64,000 nt of DNA from Sorex araneus (GCF_027595985.1 NC_073307.1:47222509-47286508), one strand, 5' to 3'; positions 42,190 through 54,019 are shown, numbered from the stretch's first letter. Made by a program: numbers and translations. Notes: a model not told the origin generated them from the sequence alone.

Positions 42190-42532
42190 AAAATGAGGGG
42201 GGGGAGAGAATGAGGGAGGGAGGGAGTGGGAGGGAGGGAGAGAGGGGGAAAGGAAGGGAGAGGGAGGGAGAGAGGGAGAGGAAGGAGGGAGGGGGAGAGG
42301 GAGGGAGGGAGAGAGGGAGAGGAATGAGGGAGGGGGAGAGAAGGAGAGGAAGGAGGGAGGGGGAGAGAGAGGTGGGTGTGATGGCAGGGAAGTTGGGGAT
42401 ACTGGTGCTGGGAAATGTGCACTGGTGGAGGGATGGGTGTTGGAACACTGAAACCTAATCATGAACAGTTTCGTAAGGGTCTATCTCACAGTGATTCAGT
42501 TTAAAAAAAAAAGAAAGAAAGAAAAAGAAACG
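42190..42532 (+). mobile_element. L1 LINE 3' UTR with long (GGGA)n tract
   Basis: Its end, GCACTGGTGGAGGGATGGGT, then CCTAATCATGAACAGTTTCG and CTATCTCACAGTGATTCAGT with poly(A), matches the L1 end at 46140-46240. The purine tract 42193-42371 is the expanded G-rich run of that 3' UTR. Confidence 0.78.
42193..42371. repeat. Polypurine (GGGA)n / (GAGAGG)n tract
   Basis: About 180 bases of almost pure G/A on the + strand inside an L1 3' UTR. Able to form G-quadruplex or triplex structures. Confidence 0.9.
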
Positions 42533-43877
42533 AAGGCGTAGTTGGTTCTGGAACCCCTCTGAGCTGACATGTAGAGTGGCACTGGGGACGTGATGTCTTT
42601 GGCAGGGCTTATGGCGGTCTCGGTGGAGGCCTCGAATAGCAGCGCCCTCCTTCCCGGGAGGCACCAGCTACCTGGGACCCAGGGCTGTGTGTGAGGACAG
42701 CAGGGCCCCCGAGCATCTTTTCAGAGCAGCTGATGTGTTGTCACCCAGGAGAGCAGGCTCGCCCAGGGGGTCTCGCCCAGCCAACTCCGTGTGCAGCGAA
42801 TGTGCGTTGGGCCCCCCTCCCCGGCGCTCCGTGTGTCTCTGAGATAAGGCTGCGCCACGGGGTCCTTGGACAGTGCAGACCCGAGGCCTCCCGAGTGCAG
42901 CGTGGCTCTGGCTGGCTGTCCTGACCCAGGAGGGCTCTTCCCGGCTCTCCATCTGACGGTGTCAAGTCCACGGCCGCCGTCGACACAAAGTCAATTTCCA
43001 CTCTCGGATCTGTGATTTAACGCCCGGCTGCTCAGGAGAGCCGCAAAGAGTCCGGGTCAGTGGGGCTAATTGGGTTGCTTAATAAGAGGGAGCGTCTCAG
43101 AATTGGAATAGCGGGGCCCAGGGCAGGGTCAGGCTGCAGAAGAACCAGACGGGCTAGAGCCAGGGGCGAGGCTGAGTGGTCAGGCTCAGCCAGAGGGAGC
43201 CCGCGGCAATGGCGTTTCAGTGACTCAGATTGAACGGGGACACCTTGGAATCCCGCAGACGCTGCTGGCCTGGGAGGGAGGCCCGTGTCTGGGTGTCTGT
43301 GATCCAGACAAAGGCGCAGGTGGGCCGGGGGGGGGGCAGTTTCTGGCCTGGAGCAGCCTCTCCGGGGGGTGGAGACTTGTTCCCCCTGTTCCCCCCCCCC
43401 CACCCGCCCTGCTTATGCCCCCTCCTGCACAGCTCCTCCGTCTGTGGGTGGCATCTGCGTGACGGATGGCCGTGCAGGGGGGCCGGGCTCTGCTGGGGCT
43501 GGGCTGGACTCGGTAACTGTGTTGGGGCAAGTCCAGCCTTCGCCTTGTTTGAGATGAGAATTCATTTATTTAGCTGCGCATCCGTCGAGTCAATTCTACA
43601 TCCTTCTGTTTGTTCAGATTTTTTTTTCTTCACAACAAATTCCGACTCAGACTCTGCATTGCCTATTGGGGGCAAGCTCAGAGGACCCCCCCCCCCAGAG
43701 CCCTGAGGGGCAGGGGCTCATCAGGGAAAGTACTTCCTGTTTGGCTGAGGGACTTGCTCCTTCCTCCCAGGCACCGTGGCCTCTTGCGTCTCTTCTATAG
43801 GATTAGAGCCTGTCTTTTAAAATATAAATTCAAAAAAGAGCAACTAATCATAGTTTTGGGGATATTTCCCCCCACTG

Positions 43878-44317
43878 TTTTTTTTTTTCTTTTTTGAAGG
43901 GGACTGGAGCAATAGCACAGCGGGTAGGGTATTTGCCTTGCGTGTGGCCGACCCAGATTCGATTCCTCTGTCCCTCTCAAAGAGCCTGGCAAGCTATTGA
44001 GAGTATCCTGCCCGCAGGAGGCAGAGCCTGGCAAGCTACCCGTGGCGTGTTCGATATGCCAAAAACAGTAACGAGTCTCACATCACAATGGAGACATTAC
44101 TGGTGCCCGCTCAAGCAAATCAATAAACAGCGGGACCACAGTGCTACAGTGCTTTTTGAAGGTCACACCCAGCATTGCACAGGGGTCATTCCTGGCTCAT
44201 GCACTCAGGAATCACTCCTGGTGGTGCTTGGGGGACCATATGGGAAGCTGGGAATCGAACCCGGGCCAGCCATGTGCAAGGCAAATGCCCTACCTGCTGT
44301 GCTGTCACTCCAGCCCC
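43878..44317 (-). mobile_element. Family A SINE split by a family B insertion
   Basis: The poly(T) end is at 43878-43900 and the rest at 44152-44317 (GGTCACACCCAGCATTGCAC ... CTGTCACTCCAGCCCC). The family B SINE at 43901-44151 lies between the halves. Confidence 0.88.
43901..44151 (+). mobile_element. Family B SINE nested inside a family A SINE
   Basis: Full-length copy ending GACCACAGTGCTACAGTGC. Flanked by CTTTTTTGAAGG (43889-43900) and CTTTTTGAAGG (44152-44162), a target-site duplication. It interrupts the poly(T) end of an antisense family A SINE, so this B insertion is younger than that A copy. Confidence 0.9.
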
Positions 44318-44519
44318 TCCCCCACTTTTAAAGCAGATATGATTGTGCACTAATTTAATTAGGGAGTGATCTTTGTGGCGTAAGGGATCGTCGCAAGTGG
44401 TGCTTCACCTTCCAGCTGCGCCCCTGGCTTTGAGTGGCTCCTTGATGTGATCTTTACACCATTCCTCTGGCTCCTAAGGGACGGCTTCTGCGCTGTCCTT
44501 TTCATATATAACAGAAGTG

Positions 44520-44640
44520 TAGGTGCTAGAGAGAGGGTACAGCAGGTAAGCACTTGCCTTGCGTGTGGCCAGCTCTGGCTTGGTCTCCAGCACAGCCAGG
44601 GGTGAGCCGTGAGCACAGCCAGGTGTGGGCTGGGGACGAG
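44520..44640 (+). mobile_element. Old family A SINE, partial
   Basis: GGTGCTAGAGAGAGGGTACA head and CACTTGCCTTGCGTGTGGCC, then the degenerate GAGCACAGCCAGGTGTGGGC. Confidence 0.6.
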
Positions 44641-45297
44641 CCTTTTGGCCTCCTGCCTGGAGCAGCTCCCAGGAGCAGCCCTCATGGAGCAGGAGAGGAG
44701 AGGGGAGCTGGCATGGCGAGCTGGCGTGGCAAGTCCGTCACCAACTTCCTGCCCGCAGCTTGCCCTGGGCAAGGTCCCACACACCTAGGAACCCCCCCCC
44801 CCCCCCATCCCACCAGCCTTCCTTGGGTTCAGAGGCTCTGAACTGACTGCTCACCTTGCTATATTTGTGGCAGAGTTGGAATTGGAACCCAAGACTTTGC
44901 TTCCTCACCTTCCTTCCATCAGCCGCCTTCGCCCAGTTGGGAGCTTTGGGGGGCAGGCAGGAAGGGCTTGGGGCCGGCTGAAATGGCACACCGGCGTGTA
45001 CAACGTTGAGAGCCCTGGACGGAGTGAGGAAGCGTGTGTGGTCAGGCGGTGCGGGGCGGTGCCAGGCCTCGCGCGTGTGCAGTGCCCCAGGGGCAAAGCC
45101 CACGTGCCTACCCGGTAACAGCAAACTCGCAGGTTGTCGAACTCAGGCGGGTGGCAGAGAGAGGTACTTCCGGGGGCTGGGGATTTGTGTGTGGCCCGTC
45201 CCAGCCACAGTGGCCCTGAGGACAGGGGCGGGCCTGGGCACTGAGCAGTGACCCAGGGCAGGACTTTCAACTCAGACTAACCTGACCGCCGGGTCGG

Positions 45298-45380
45298 AGG
45301 AGCCTGCCGTTTCACACGCCATGTGACCTTGGACAAGTCGTTTGGATTTTCTAAGCCTCCTGTCTCGGTTGGTTTGTTCT
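45298..45380 (+). mobile_element. MIR SINE
   Basis: CCATGTGACCTTGGACAAGT and TTTCTAAGCCTCCTGTCTCG, the central MIR block. Confidence 0.6.
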
Positions 45381-45387
45381 TAATTGA

Positions 45388-45535
45388 TTGGCTTTTGGGC
45401 CACACCCAGTACTGCTCAGGGCTGATTCCTGGCTCTGCACTCAGGGATCACTCCTGGTGGGCTCTGGGGACCCTGTGGGATGCCAGGGGCCAAACCCTTT
45501 TTGGATTGAGCTCTCAGCCTCTCCTCCTGTCTCGT
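45388..45535 (-). mobile_element. Old family A SINE
   Basis: Reverse copy: CTTTTGGGCCACACCCAGTA, CTGGCTCTGCACTCAGGGAT; the tRNA head is largely lost. Confidence 0.7.
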
Positions 45536-45552
45536 TTAAAAAGTTCAAAAAT

Positions 45553-45665
45553 GAGGGTCTGGGGAGATAGCTCAAAGGACTGGAACACACACTTTGCCTC
45601 CAGTCTGCTGGAACTCTGGGTTTGATCCCCAGCCCTGTGTGGTCCCCTGAGCACCATTAAAATTG
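45553..45665 (+). mobile_element. Old family A SINE, 5' half
   Basis: GGGTCTGGGGAGATAGCTCA head, GGGTTTGATCCCCAGCCC, GGTCCCCTGAGCACCATT; an L1 3' UTR follows. Confidence 0.6.
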
Positions 45666-45671
45666 GTGCCC

Positions 45672-46273
45672 TTCTGGAGAGTATCATGCTGAGTGAAATG
45701 AGTCAGAAGGAGAGGGACAGACAGAGAGACAGATAGAGGGACAGATACAGATATGCACAAGGTTTGGCACGGCCCCTGCTTTCATTTTGGGGATATAAAA
45801 AAAATAGTATGAAACTAATACCCAAGGCCAAGAAAAACAGGGGCTAGACGGACTGGTCAGTGGTTGGAATCTACCACATGTGTGGGGGGACACAGGGTAG
45901 ATAAGGTAGAGAGGGGACCAGTGTGATGATAATAGTTGTAAATGGTTACATTGAGTGTTGAACCTCATGAGTGTTGAAAGTAGGTAAAGGGATATGCACA
46001 GTGACCATTCAGTATCTGTATTGCAAACCACAGTGCCCAAAAGGTATTGGGGGGGAGAGAGAGGAGACAGAGAGAGGAGACAGAGAGGGGCGGGGAGAGG
46101 CAGGCTGGGGTGGGGTGGGGAGGGAAACTGGGGGACACTGGTGCTGGGATATGTACACTGGTGGAGGGATGGATGTTGGGGCACTGTATGACTAAAACCC
46201 AATCACGAACAGCTTTGTAATGGGCTATCTCACAGTAATTCAATAATAATAATAATAATAATAATAATAATTT
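45672..46273 (+). mobile_element. L1 LINE 3' UTR with polypurine tract
   Basis: AGTATCATGCTGAGTGAAAT is the usual opening of the post-ORF2 region of mammalian L1s. A G-rich purine run (46049-46130) and CACTGGTGGAGGGATGGATG follow, then AACCCAATCACGAACAGCTT and an (AAT)n tail at 46241-46271. 5'-truncated and relatively young. Confidence 0.78.
46241..46271. repeat. (AAT)n microsatellite (L1 tail)
   Basis: About nine AAT units at the end of the L1 3' UTR. Confidence 0.93.
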
Positions 46274-46294
46274 AAAAAATTAAGAAATGATGCC

Positions 46295-46396
46295 TTGGCT
46301 CCCTGTTCCATGTGGCTTCCTGCGCACCTCCAGGAGTGATTCCTAGGCATTGCCAGTTGTGGGCCCCTCTCAAAATAATAATAATAAAAAAAAAAA
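46295..46396 (+). mobile_element. Family A SINE, 3' half
   Basis: CCATGTGGCTTCCTGCGCAC, CCAGGAGTGATTCCTAGGCA and an (AAT)n/poly(A) end; 5'-truncated just after an L1 tail. Confidence 0.55.
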
Positions 46397-47468
46397 GATG
46401 CTACCTCCCTCCCCATGGTTTTAGCGGTCGGCCAGAAAGCACTCTCCCCTGCACTTTGGGTTTTGGGGTGTGGTCCACAAATCCAAGAGGCAAGAGAGAA
46501 GATGGAAACGAGGCCCGGGGGCTGTGACAGCCTCTCTGCACTGCCTGTGGTTCTGGGCACCTGCGTCACTGCCCTCCTGTAGGTGGGAGGGGGTGGGGGC
46601 TGGGCAGGTGGACCGAGTCGGGGGCACCCTTGGGACAGGGCCTGATTGTCCCTGGTGGAGTGACAGGAGGAGTCGCAGTGCCACACAGAGGATGCAGACG
46701 TTGCCCTCCCGACGTCCAGCGCAGGCCTGCTGTACCCGGCGGGAGGAGCAGGGAGGCGCTGGCTCTGGAATTTGCCCCAGGAGCAGCAGGACCCACCTGA
46801 CCTGGCCCTGCACACCTGGGGCCGCGGAGCAGTGAAGGAAAGGGGGAGGGGCGCCCCGCGCCCATGCACAGGGCAGGCTGAGCGGGGCACTTTCTGGAGC
46901 CGGCTTATTTCCCGCTGCCCTAGTTATCCCAGCAGCAGGACTCTGGGCGGATTTGTTCAGGAAATGAGGCAGACTTGGATCTGGCCCCCTCTCGCCCTCC
47001 GCCGTGCGTTCCGGGGGCGTGGGGGCTAATCCTGTGTCTCTCCGCCTGACGGTGCCCCTGCTCTTCATGTCCTTGTCCCAGACGAGGGCTCCTGGGGGGG
47101 ATGGGAGAGAGGGATGGGGCGCAGGCCTCACCGAATCCCTCTGAGCCTGGCGAGTACCCTGGAGCAGAAACAAGCAGGGCCCCCCCCACTGACTTGGGCC
47201 AGGCGTGCTTCTATACGGGGGCCCTGACCTCGCCACCAGGATGGCGCTCTCGCCTCAGTGCCTTGTACCGTGAAGGCCAGGGTGCCCAGGCTGGGGGCTG
47301 GTGACCGAGGATGGCTGGGCTGCATCCAGCTCTGCGCAGGCCGGCCCTCCCCGGGCAGGCGAGCCGCCCTCCTCTCCTCACCCCCACCCCCTCTCGTGCT
47401 GCAGAGCCTCAGGCTTCCCAGCTGTGACAGCAGCAGGGCCTGGGTCCTGAGCTGACCCTCTTGGAGGT

Positions 47469-47641
47469 TTGTTTGGGGGGAGGGGGGCACACCTGGTGAT
47501 GCTCAGGGCCTCTCCTGGCCCTGCAGTCAGGAATCACTGCTGGTGGTGCTCGGGGGACCATGGGGGATGCTGGGGGGATCGAGCCTGGGTGAGCCGCTTG
47601 CAAGGCAAACCCCCTACCTGCCGTTCCATCGCTCCAGCCCC
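47469..47641 (-). mobile_element. Family A SINE
   Basis: Reverse copy: GGGCACACCTGGTGATGCTC, CAGTCAGGAATCACTGCTGG, and a head ending CCATCGCTCCAGCCCC. Confidence 0.88.
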
Positions 47642-47694
47642 CCCCACCCCCCACCCGACACTCTCTGAGCTTACTCTTACACCTTTTTCTCTCG

Positions 47695-47850
47695 TTTTGT
47701 TTGTTTGGGGCTACACCTGGCAATGCTCAGGGCTTACTCCTGACTCTGTGCTCAGGGATCACACCTGGTGCTCATCAGGGGATCACACGCAGTGCCAGGA
47801 AACGCCGGGTCAGCCGCGTGCTCGGCAGGCACCCCCCACACACACACCTG
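47695..47850 (-). mobile_element. Family A SINE, diverged
   Basis: Reverse copy: GGGGCTACACCTGGCAATGC, CTGTGCTCAGGGATCACACC, then a degraded head (gtcagccgcgtgctcggcag). Confidence 0.75.
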
Positions 47851-47961
47851 CTGGACTGCTTCTCTCCTGTTACAACTCAGTGTTTCTTTGTCTTCTAGCA
47901 TCAGGAATGTTGGGCGTGATGGGTGGAGTTCAGGGAGAAGAATGGGTATTTTGATATTTAT

Positions 47962-48150
47962 GTAATTTATTTATTTATGCCTCCCAGCCTTGCTGGGGGG
48001 GGCAGGGCCCCTCCTGGAGATACTGGCCCAGCAGGACTCGGGGGCCACCGGGGGTGTACCTGATGGTGCCTGGGAGACTGAACAGTGGCAGGGATTGAAC
48101 TCTGACCTTTGCGTGCTAGGCAGACATTCCAGCCCTCTTGGCCCAGCTCT
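47962..48150 (-). mobile_element. Old family A-like SINE, uncertain
   Basis: (TTTA)n start, CTGATGGTGCCTGGGAGACT, GGATTGAACTCTGACCTTTG and GGCAGACATTCCAGCCC fit a reversed, very diverged copy. Confidence 0.4.
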
Positions 48151-48269
48151 TATCCCGGCCCCAAGAGCGGGTGTTTTCTGTCTCACATGGAGACCCCTCA
48201 AATGAGATTAAGCACTTGACGGAGCCTAGTAATAAGTGGCTCCATTTATTTAAGGCTGTGTTAATAGGT

Positions 48270-48291
48270 TGTTGTTGTTGTTGTTGTTGTT
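48270..48291. repeat. (GTT)n microsatellite
   Basis: Seven GTT units followed by TT. Confidence 0.93.
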
Positions 48292-50447
48292 TTCCGTAAA
48301 GTGGATGCATGGAGTATTTCCTGATCACTAATCCGCATCTCCTGAGTACCTCTTACCTCTGCACCCTCAGGCAAAGCTCTGACCAGACAATCTTCATGGA
48401 CCTTGTCATCAAGAAGTCACCTGCCTCTGTCTGATAGCTTCCACCAGCAGCAGGCTCGGGCTTTGTTTTTAACTTCTGAAAAATCACTACATTATGTTCT
48501 TCATTGGGGTGATCTAAAGGCGATCAGGCAGAAAATCTACAGTCAGGTGCTTGCAGTCTCACCGGAAAGGCAAGCTAGCCCGGCTCCCGCGTGGCGGGCC
48601 CAGCGCCCGCCTGATCAGCTGGGCTGTGTGTGTGTATTTCAGAGTATGAAACTCCGTGTGACTGGGCCAGGCTCTCGTGGACACTGTGCACACCGCCCTG
48701 TAGCTAGCTCTTCAGAGTAGGCTCAGGACTGTGACCGCCAGGGGGGCTGAGCCCGGGGAGGGGAGCGCGGGGGCCCGGGGGTGTGACTGTGAAGCTTGGG
48801 TGACAGTCGGCTCCCGGATGGCTTGGATTCCAGACCTGCCAATGGGCTGTGCTCTTAGTTTCTCTGCCTTTCAGCGGGCCCAGAGGAAAAATGTATCCAG
48901 GGCCAGGGTGCAAACCCTTGGCAGAGGCTGGGGACACCATCCTTAGCTCCCTGGGCCACCCCTAGCCCCCACCAAGGCAATGTGAAGTGATGGAATTATC
49001 TCCTCCCCCATCTTCTCCTACTCCCCCGTCTCCTCCTCCTCCCTGTCCCAAATCAATCGTCGGGTCCCCCGGGTGAAGGTGGAGGTGAGTGCTCTCCGGG
49101 TGGCTCAGAGGGTAGCTGGCCGCAGCCTCCTGCCGGGGCGGGGTGAGGGTGGGGGGCGCTGGGTCTGGAACCAGCCTGGCTGGAGGTTGGGGTGTGGGGC
49201 GAGGGGCGTGGTGGGGGGGAGCAGGCTGTGAGGAGGAAACTAAACAAGTGTGGTCCTTTCCAAGTCCCTTTGGCTGGTGGAACAAGCCTGGACCTTTGTC
49301 CCTGTACAAAGCAAGCAGGGGACTGTCCTAGCAGCTGTGTGCACCCCCACACCAGCCCCCCAGGGGAAGAAGTCTGCCTGTGCCATAAACAACGTCCCCT
49401 CGGGAGACTCAGCCCCTTTCCCACGCGGGCCGCCTGCAGCTGTGGGTTTGGGGTGGTTCACCGAGGTGACTCTGGGACCTGTGCTCCCCCCCCACCACAC
49501 ACCCCTCTGCACCCCACGTGCCTCCAGCCTTTTCCTTGCTCAGGGAGATGTGCTCCGGCTGAGGCCGGCTGGAAAGATGCCTTGGTAATAAAATAATTGT
49601 TTAGAAATGATGGTTTATTCAGGGCTCCCAGGGGATGAGTTTCTTCCTGCTTTTTCTTGAGTCCCTGGAGACCACAGAGTGCTGGGCAGAGGCACTGGGG
49701 TGGCCCACGCTGGCCCCCGGGTGGGTGTCGGGCTTTCCAAAGGGGACACAGTAAGGACCTAGAAGTGCAGGGCCATCGAGAGCCCGGTTCTCTGTGTGTC
49801 TCGAATCTAGAACAAATGGGCAGCCTCTCGAATGATGGCTTTGTCCCTTTCCTCCTTGTGTAAGAACCTCAGCATCCCTGGAAAATGCTGCCCCCATTCA
49901 TTCAGCCACCAGCTTCAGGGACGGGAGGTTTCACTGGGGCATCTCATGCCCTTCGAACCCCGCACAGTCCACATGTCCCTTTTGGGGGAGTCCTCCCCGG
50001 TTCCTCTAGCACTTGTGGCAGTTGTCTACATTCTTCTGCATAACACCCCAGGGTCCCCTCCCACGTGGCAGTCAGATGGCCAGAGGGTCGAGAGGTGGCA
50101 TCTTCCTGCACCGAGGGGGCGCCTTGCTCCCCCACCCCTGGAGGGGCCAGTGGGTCCTTTCTGGGTCTCTGGGCTCTCGTCTTTCACTTTTCCATCAAAT
50201 GCAGGTTGTATCCACTTCCTGTTGCTGCGCCAACAACTCACCACAATGCAGGGGTTTTAAGCCAACCAGGTGAAATCCAAATGGCTCTTCCTTCGTTTCA
50301 ATCCAGATACTGTCTTCCTCCCTGGAGCACAAATCCGCTTCCTTGTCTTTCTCATTTCTCCAGGCGGCCCACAGTCCTTGGCTTATGGTCGCGTTGCTCT
50401 GGCCTCTCCTTCCACTTTACAGTTCTTTTGTTTATTTGTATTTATGT
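48292..50447. other. Intron 1, mostly unique
   Basis: No mobile element was recognised over about 2.1 kb; GC-rich with C-rich runs near 49490. Frames of 60-142 codons show no protein features. Confidence 0.45.
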
Positions 50448-50598
50448 TTTGATTTCTCTTGTTTGGGGGTCGCACCCAGCAGTGCTCAGGGCTTCCTTCT
50501 GGTGGAGCTCAGGGGACCATGTGGGATGCTGAGGACTGAACTCATGCTGGCTGTATGCCAGGTAAATGCTCTACCCTCCGTAGTGTCGCTCCAGCCTC
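50448..50598 (-). mobile_element. Family A SINE, diverged
   Basis: Reverse copy: GGGGTCGCACCCAGCAGTGC, AGGGGACCATGTGGGATGCT, GTGTCGCTCCAGCCTC. One internal block is deleted. Confidence 0.85.
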
Positions 50599-51271
50599 AG
50601 CTCTTTCATTTTTGACTTCATCCACCTAGCTACGGGGGCTGTATCACACCCTCCCTGTGTGATGCTCCCTGGTCGCATGGCCCTGGTTTGGGTGTCAGAA
50701 ACAAGACGTCTCCGGGCATGGTGCATGTCTGAGGACCAAGCTCCATCTCTGCTGCTCTGGGGCTGGACCTCAGCCTCCCTCCTTCTTCCTTACGTTGGCA
50801 GGACCACTTGCTTTCTTGCTGGGTCTGGCTTCCTAGTGGGGAGAGATACTAAAGTCCTGAAATTGCCTTCCCCTGCTCTGAAATTCTGTTCGTTTCCAGT
50901 GGTTGAAGTGAAAAGGCAGAATCATGGTCCTTCCAGAAACTGTCTTTCTTATGCCTGGGAGCACTACAGGTACTGAGAAATGCAAAACATTCGCCCTGTC
51001 CTCAAGAGTTGGTCCTCTGGGTTCTGGGCCTGTGGCTTGGTGGTCATGCTGCAGCCAGGCACGACTGGGTGCTCCCCTGGCACTAAGAAAGGGACGCTGT
51101 TCTAGTCAGAGACGGACTCGGCCACCGGTACCAGTCAAGGCTTGTTGCTTGAAGGCTCAGTTGGGAGACCCGTACCTCAACAGGGTATCTCTCTTTTCCT
51201 TACCTGCTTAATGGCATTATTAGTACCTTCACCCCCTACCATCCCTGCCCTTGCTTTAAGAATAAAATGAA

Positions 51272-51440
51272 GAGCCAGAGCGATAGTACAATGGGGAGGG
51301 CGTTTGCCTTGCATGCAGCCGACCAGGGTTCGATCCCCTGCATCCTATATGGTCACTCAAGCATCTCCAGGAATAACCCCTGAGCATTTCTGGGTGTGGT
51401 CCAAAAAAGCAATCGATCAAAATAAATAAAAATAAAAAGC
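51272..51440 (+). mobile_element. Family A SINE
   Basis: GAGCCAGAGCGATAGTACAA head, GGTTCGATCCCCTGCATCC, with the middle 'gtgcagagccaggagt' block missing. The tail is A-rich (aaataaataaaaat). Confidence 0.88.
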
Positions 51441-51577
51441 AGGTGTGGGAAGGCTGGCTGTGGTGTGTGTGTCGGGGGGGGGGCACTTTGCTGGGGAGAG
51501 CTCTGGGCTGTCCAGGTCTGTCCTGACCGTTCCGTGTCCTGGGCTGACTATGTTGGGGAGCTGAACTCAAAAGCTGA

Positions 51578-51748
51578 GGGGCTGGAGCGATAGCACAGCG
51601 GGTAGTGTGTTTGCCTTGCACACGGTCGACCCCGGTTTGATTCCCAGCATCCCATATGGTCCCCTGAGCACTGCCAGGAGGAATGCCTGAGTGCAAAGAC
51701 AAAAGTAACACCTGTGTATCACTGGGTATGACCCAAAAAGAAAAAAAA
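51578..51748 (+). mobile_element. Family A SINE
   Basis: GGGGCTGGAGCGATAGCACA head, CAGCATCCCATATGGTCCCC, and a GTATGACCCAAAAAG tail. GAACTCAAA is duplicated on both sides. Confidence 0.92.
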
Positions 51749-52035
51749 GAACTCAAAGGTGAGTGCCCCATTGCATGTCCAAGCCCCATCCCCTGCTACC
51801 CCGTGCTGGGACGGTGCCCGGGCCAGTCTTGGACATAGGAGTGTGCACACCTGCTGGCTCCCATCCATGCATGATACATGCAGGCAGAAGCCTGCACAGG
51901 GCCTGGACCTGGGCTCAGGGCAGTTGAGGCAGGATGTTGTGGCTCCCCAGAGGACTGCTGCTTCCCGGGGCCAGGGACTGTTGGAGGAAGTGGATCTGTG
52001 TTCTCGGTCTAAAGGGAGGAACCTAGCCTCTTTAA

Positions 52036-53125
52036 CAGTGCGGCTGGCCACATGCAAGGAAATGAATGCAGACCCTTTTCTAACACCAGGCACAAAAAAG
52101 TCAGATCAAAATGGATTAAGGACTTCCGTGTCAGACCTGCATCCGTAAGTTACATTGAGGAAAACATAGGCAGAACTCTCCATGCCATTGAAGCTAGAGG
52201 CATCTTTAAGGATTCGACACCACTGGCCAAGCAAGTGGAAATAAAGGTAAACAAATGGGACTACATTAAATTAAGAAGCTTCTGTACTTCTAAGGGAAGA
52301 AGGAACAGAATGCAGAATACAAAGACAGCCCACACACTGGGAGAAATTATTTGCCCACCACTCATCTGAGAATGGGTTAATATCCAAATTATATAAAGCA
52401 GTGGTAGAATTTTACAAGAAAAAAAAAAAAGTCCAACCCCATCAGAAACTACAGAGAAGAGAAATTTCTTCAAAGAAATAGAAATGAATGGAAATTTCTT
52501 CAAAGAAGAAATACAAATGGGCAAACGGCACATGGAGAAGTGCTCTGCATCATTAATCACCAGGGAGATGCAAATTAAAACAATGAGATAACACTTCACA
52601 CCAGAGACGCTGGCACACATCAAACAGAACAAAAACAACCAGTGCCCGCACCACTGCAGCTCGGGTGGGAAACCCTCATTCACTGCTGGTGGGATGCCAA
52701 CTGGTCCAGCTTTATGGAAAACAACATGGATATTCCTCAAACAACTAGGTATCGACCTCGCATATGTCCAGCAGTTCCACTTTCTGAAATGTACCTTAGG
52801 GCCCCAAACACATCACTGTCACTGTCATCCCGTTGCTCATCGATTTGTTCGAGTGGGCACCAGTAACATCTCACATTGTGAGACTTATTGTTACTGTTTT
52901 TTTGGCATATCCAATACGTCACAGGTAGCTTGCCAGGCTCTGCCGTGGGGGTGCGATACTCTCGGTAGCTTGCCGGGCTCTCCAAGAGGAGCGGAGGAAT
53001 TGAACACGGGTCAGCCGCATGAAAGGCGAATGCCCTACCGCTGTGCTGTCACTCCAGCCCAAAACACAACACAGAGAAGACATTTGTAACTCTTATGTTT
53101 ATTGTAGCTCTATTCACCACAGTCC
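52036..53125 (+). mobile_element. L1 LINE, 3' end of ORF2, interrupted by a SINE
   Basis: Frames read LATCKEMNADPFLTPGTKKS, then DYIKLRSFCTSKGRR, HTLGEIICPP and LIHCWWDAN, which match the end of L1 ORF2 in order. Downstream come CAAATTAAAACAATGAGATA and ATGTTTATTGTAGCTCTATT, standard 3'-terminal L1 sequence. It is 5'-truncated near 52036 and has several frameshifts. The family B SINE at 52812-53060 splits it. Confidence 0.85.
52812..53060 (-). mobile_element. Family B SINE inserted in a sense L1
   Basis: Full-length reverse copy from the (tcactg)n tail complement to CACTCCAGCCC. The L1 ORF2/3' sequence resumes after it; an approximate 8-base duplication (caaacaca / aaaacaca) flanks it. Confidence 0.9.
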
Positions 53126-54017
53126 CCGACCCCCCCAAAAAATAGGGGGAAAAAATGGGGTGAGTTGCCTGTCCCTTTCCCATCTGGCCTGGGGTGGCCC
53201 AAGACATTGTCAGCACGCAGGAGTGTGTGGGGGAGATCTAACAGCTGGCTCCCAGCAGGCCTGGGGTGGCCCCTTCTCTCACACTTGCCAGTGACACACA
53301 TTTTCATGGCGCACATTTTCTTCCTCAGCCACTTTTGTTAGCACCAGCATACGTCACGGAACCATCTCTCCACGCTGACTCCAACCTTCACTTGCTTTTT
53401 GCTCCCATCTTTCTCCTCAGAGAACCGAGGGAGGCGAAGGCCCCAGACTTCTGGGTGATGTCCTCAGACAGACTTCAGACCCGTTGTCTTCTGCCCCAGT
53501 TCGTCTTGTGCTGCAGGCGGAGGGCCCATGTGACTGAATTCAGAGGCAGTGCCTTAAAGGGGTAGTTTAGGCTCTGGAGGACGAGCGTCCATATATGGAC
53601 AGCAGAGACACCGGCAGTCCGTCCGTGTCCATGCTCTGAAAGGCCGTCTGAGGACAGAGGTGGCCGTGTGGGAGAAGAGGGACCTTTGCTGTCTCCCTTG
53701 GCACTGAGGGAGGGAGTCCTTTTGTTTAGCCCACGGTGTTTGCCGGTGGCGGCCCTGAGTGTGGCCGTCACGGAGCAGCGGGGACCAGGCGGGTGTCCCC
53801 ATTCTGCACACAGTGAGAGTGAGGACCCCCCCTCATGTCCTTCCCACTGGGCACTGCTACTGTGGCTGGCGGACCTTGGGGGTGGAGCTGGCTCCACCGG
53901 AACAAGGCCTTCAAGGCCTGGGCCTCACCCCAAAGCCACGAAAGAGTGTAGGGTCTCCTCTCCCCCTGTTCCAGGCTCAGGTTCTGCCAAGGGTTTGGCA
54001 TCAGAAGTCTGCTGTGT

Positions 54018-54019
<2 letters not shown>
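53126..54019. other. Intron 1, nothing recognised
   Basis: Unique GC-rich sequence between the L1 and a recent family A SINE. Confidence 0.45.

Larger units (their letters stand above)
41186..43877. other. Intron 1, unique except an L1 3' UTR
   Basis: GC-rich intron around the L1 at 42190-42532. The segment 42990-43110 (CTAATTGGGTTGCTTAATAA) is unusually balanced and may be conserved. No coding signal. Confidence 0.4.

Noticed and set aside
45553-46396. One family A SINE split by an L1 insertion
   Set aside because: The left and right pieces overlap in consensus position (both contain the gtggtcccctgagcacc region), so they are two separate copies.
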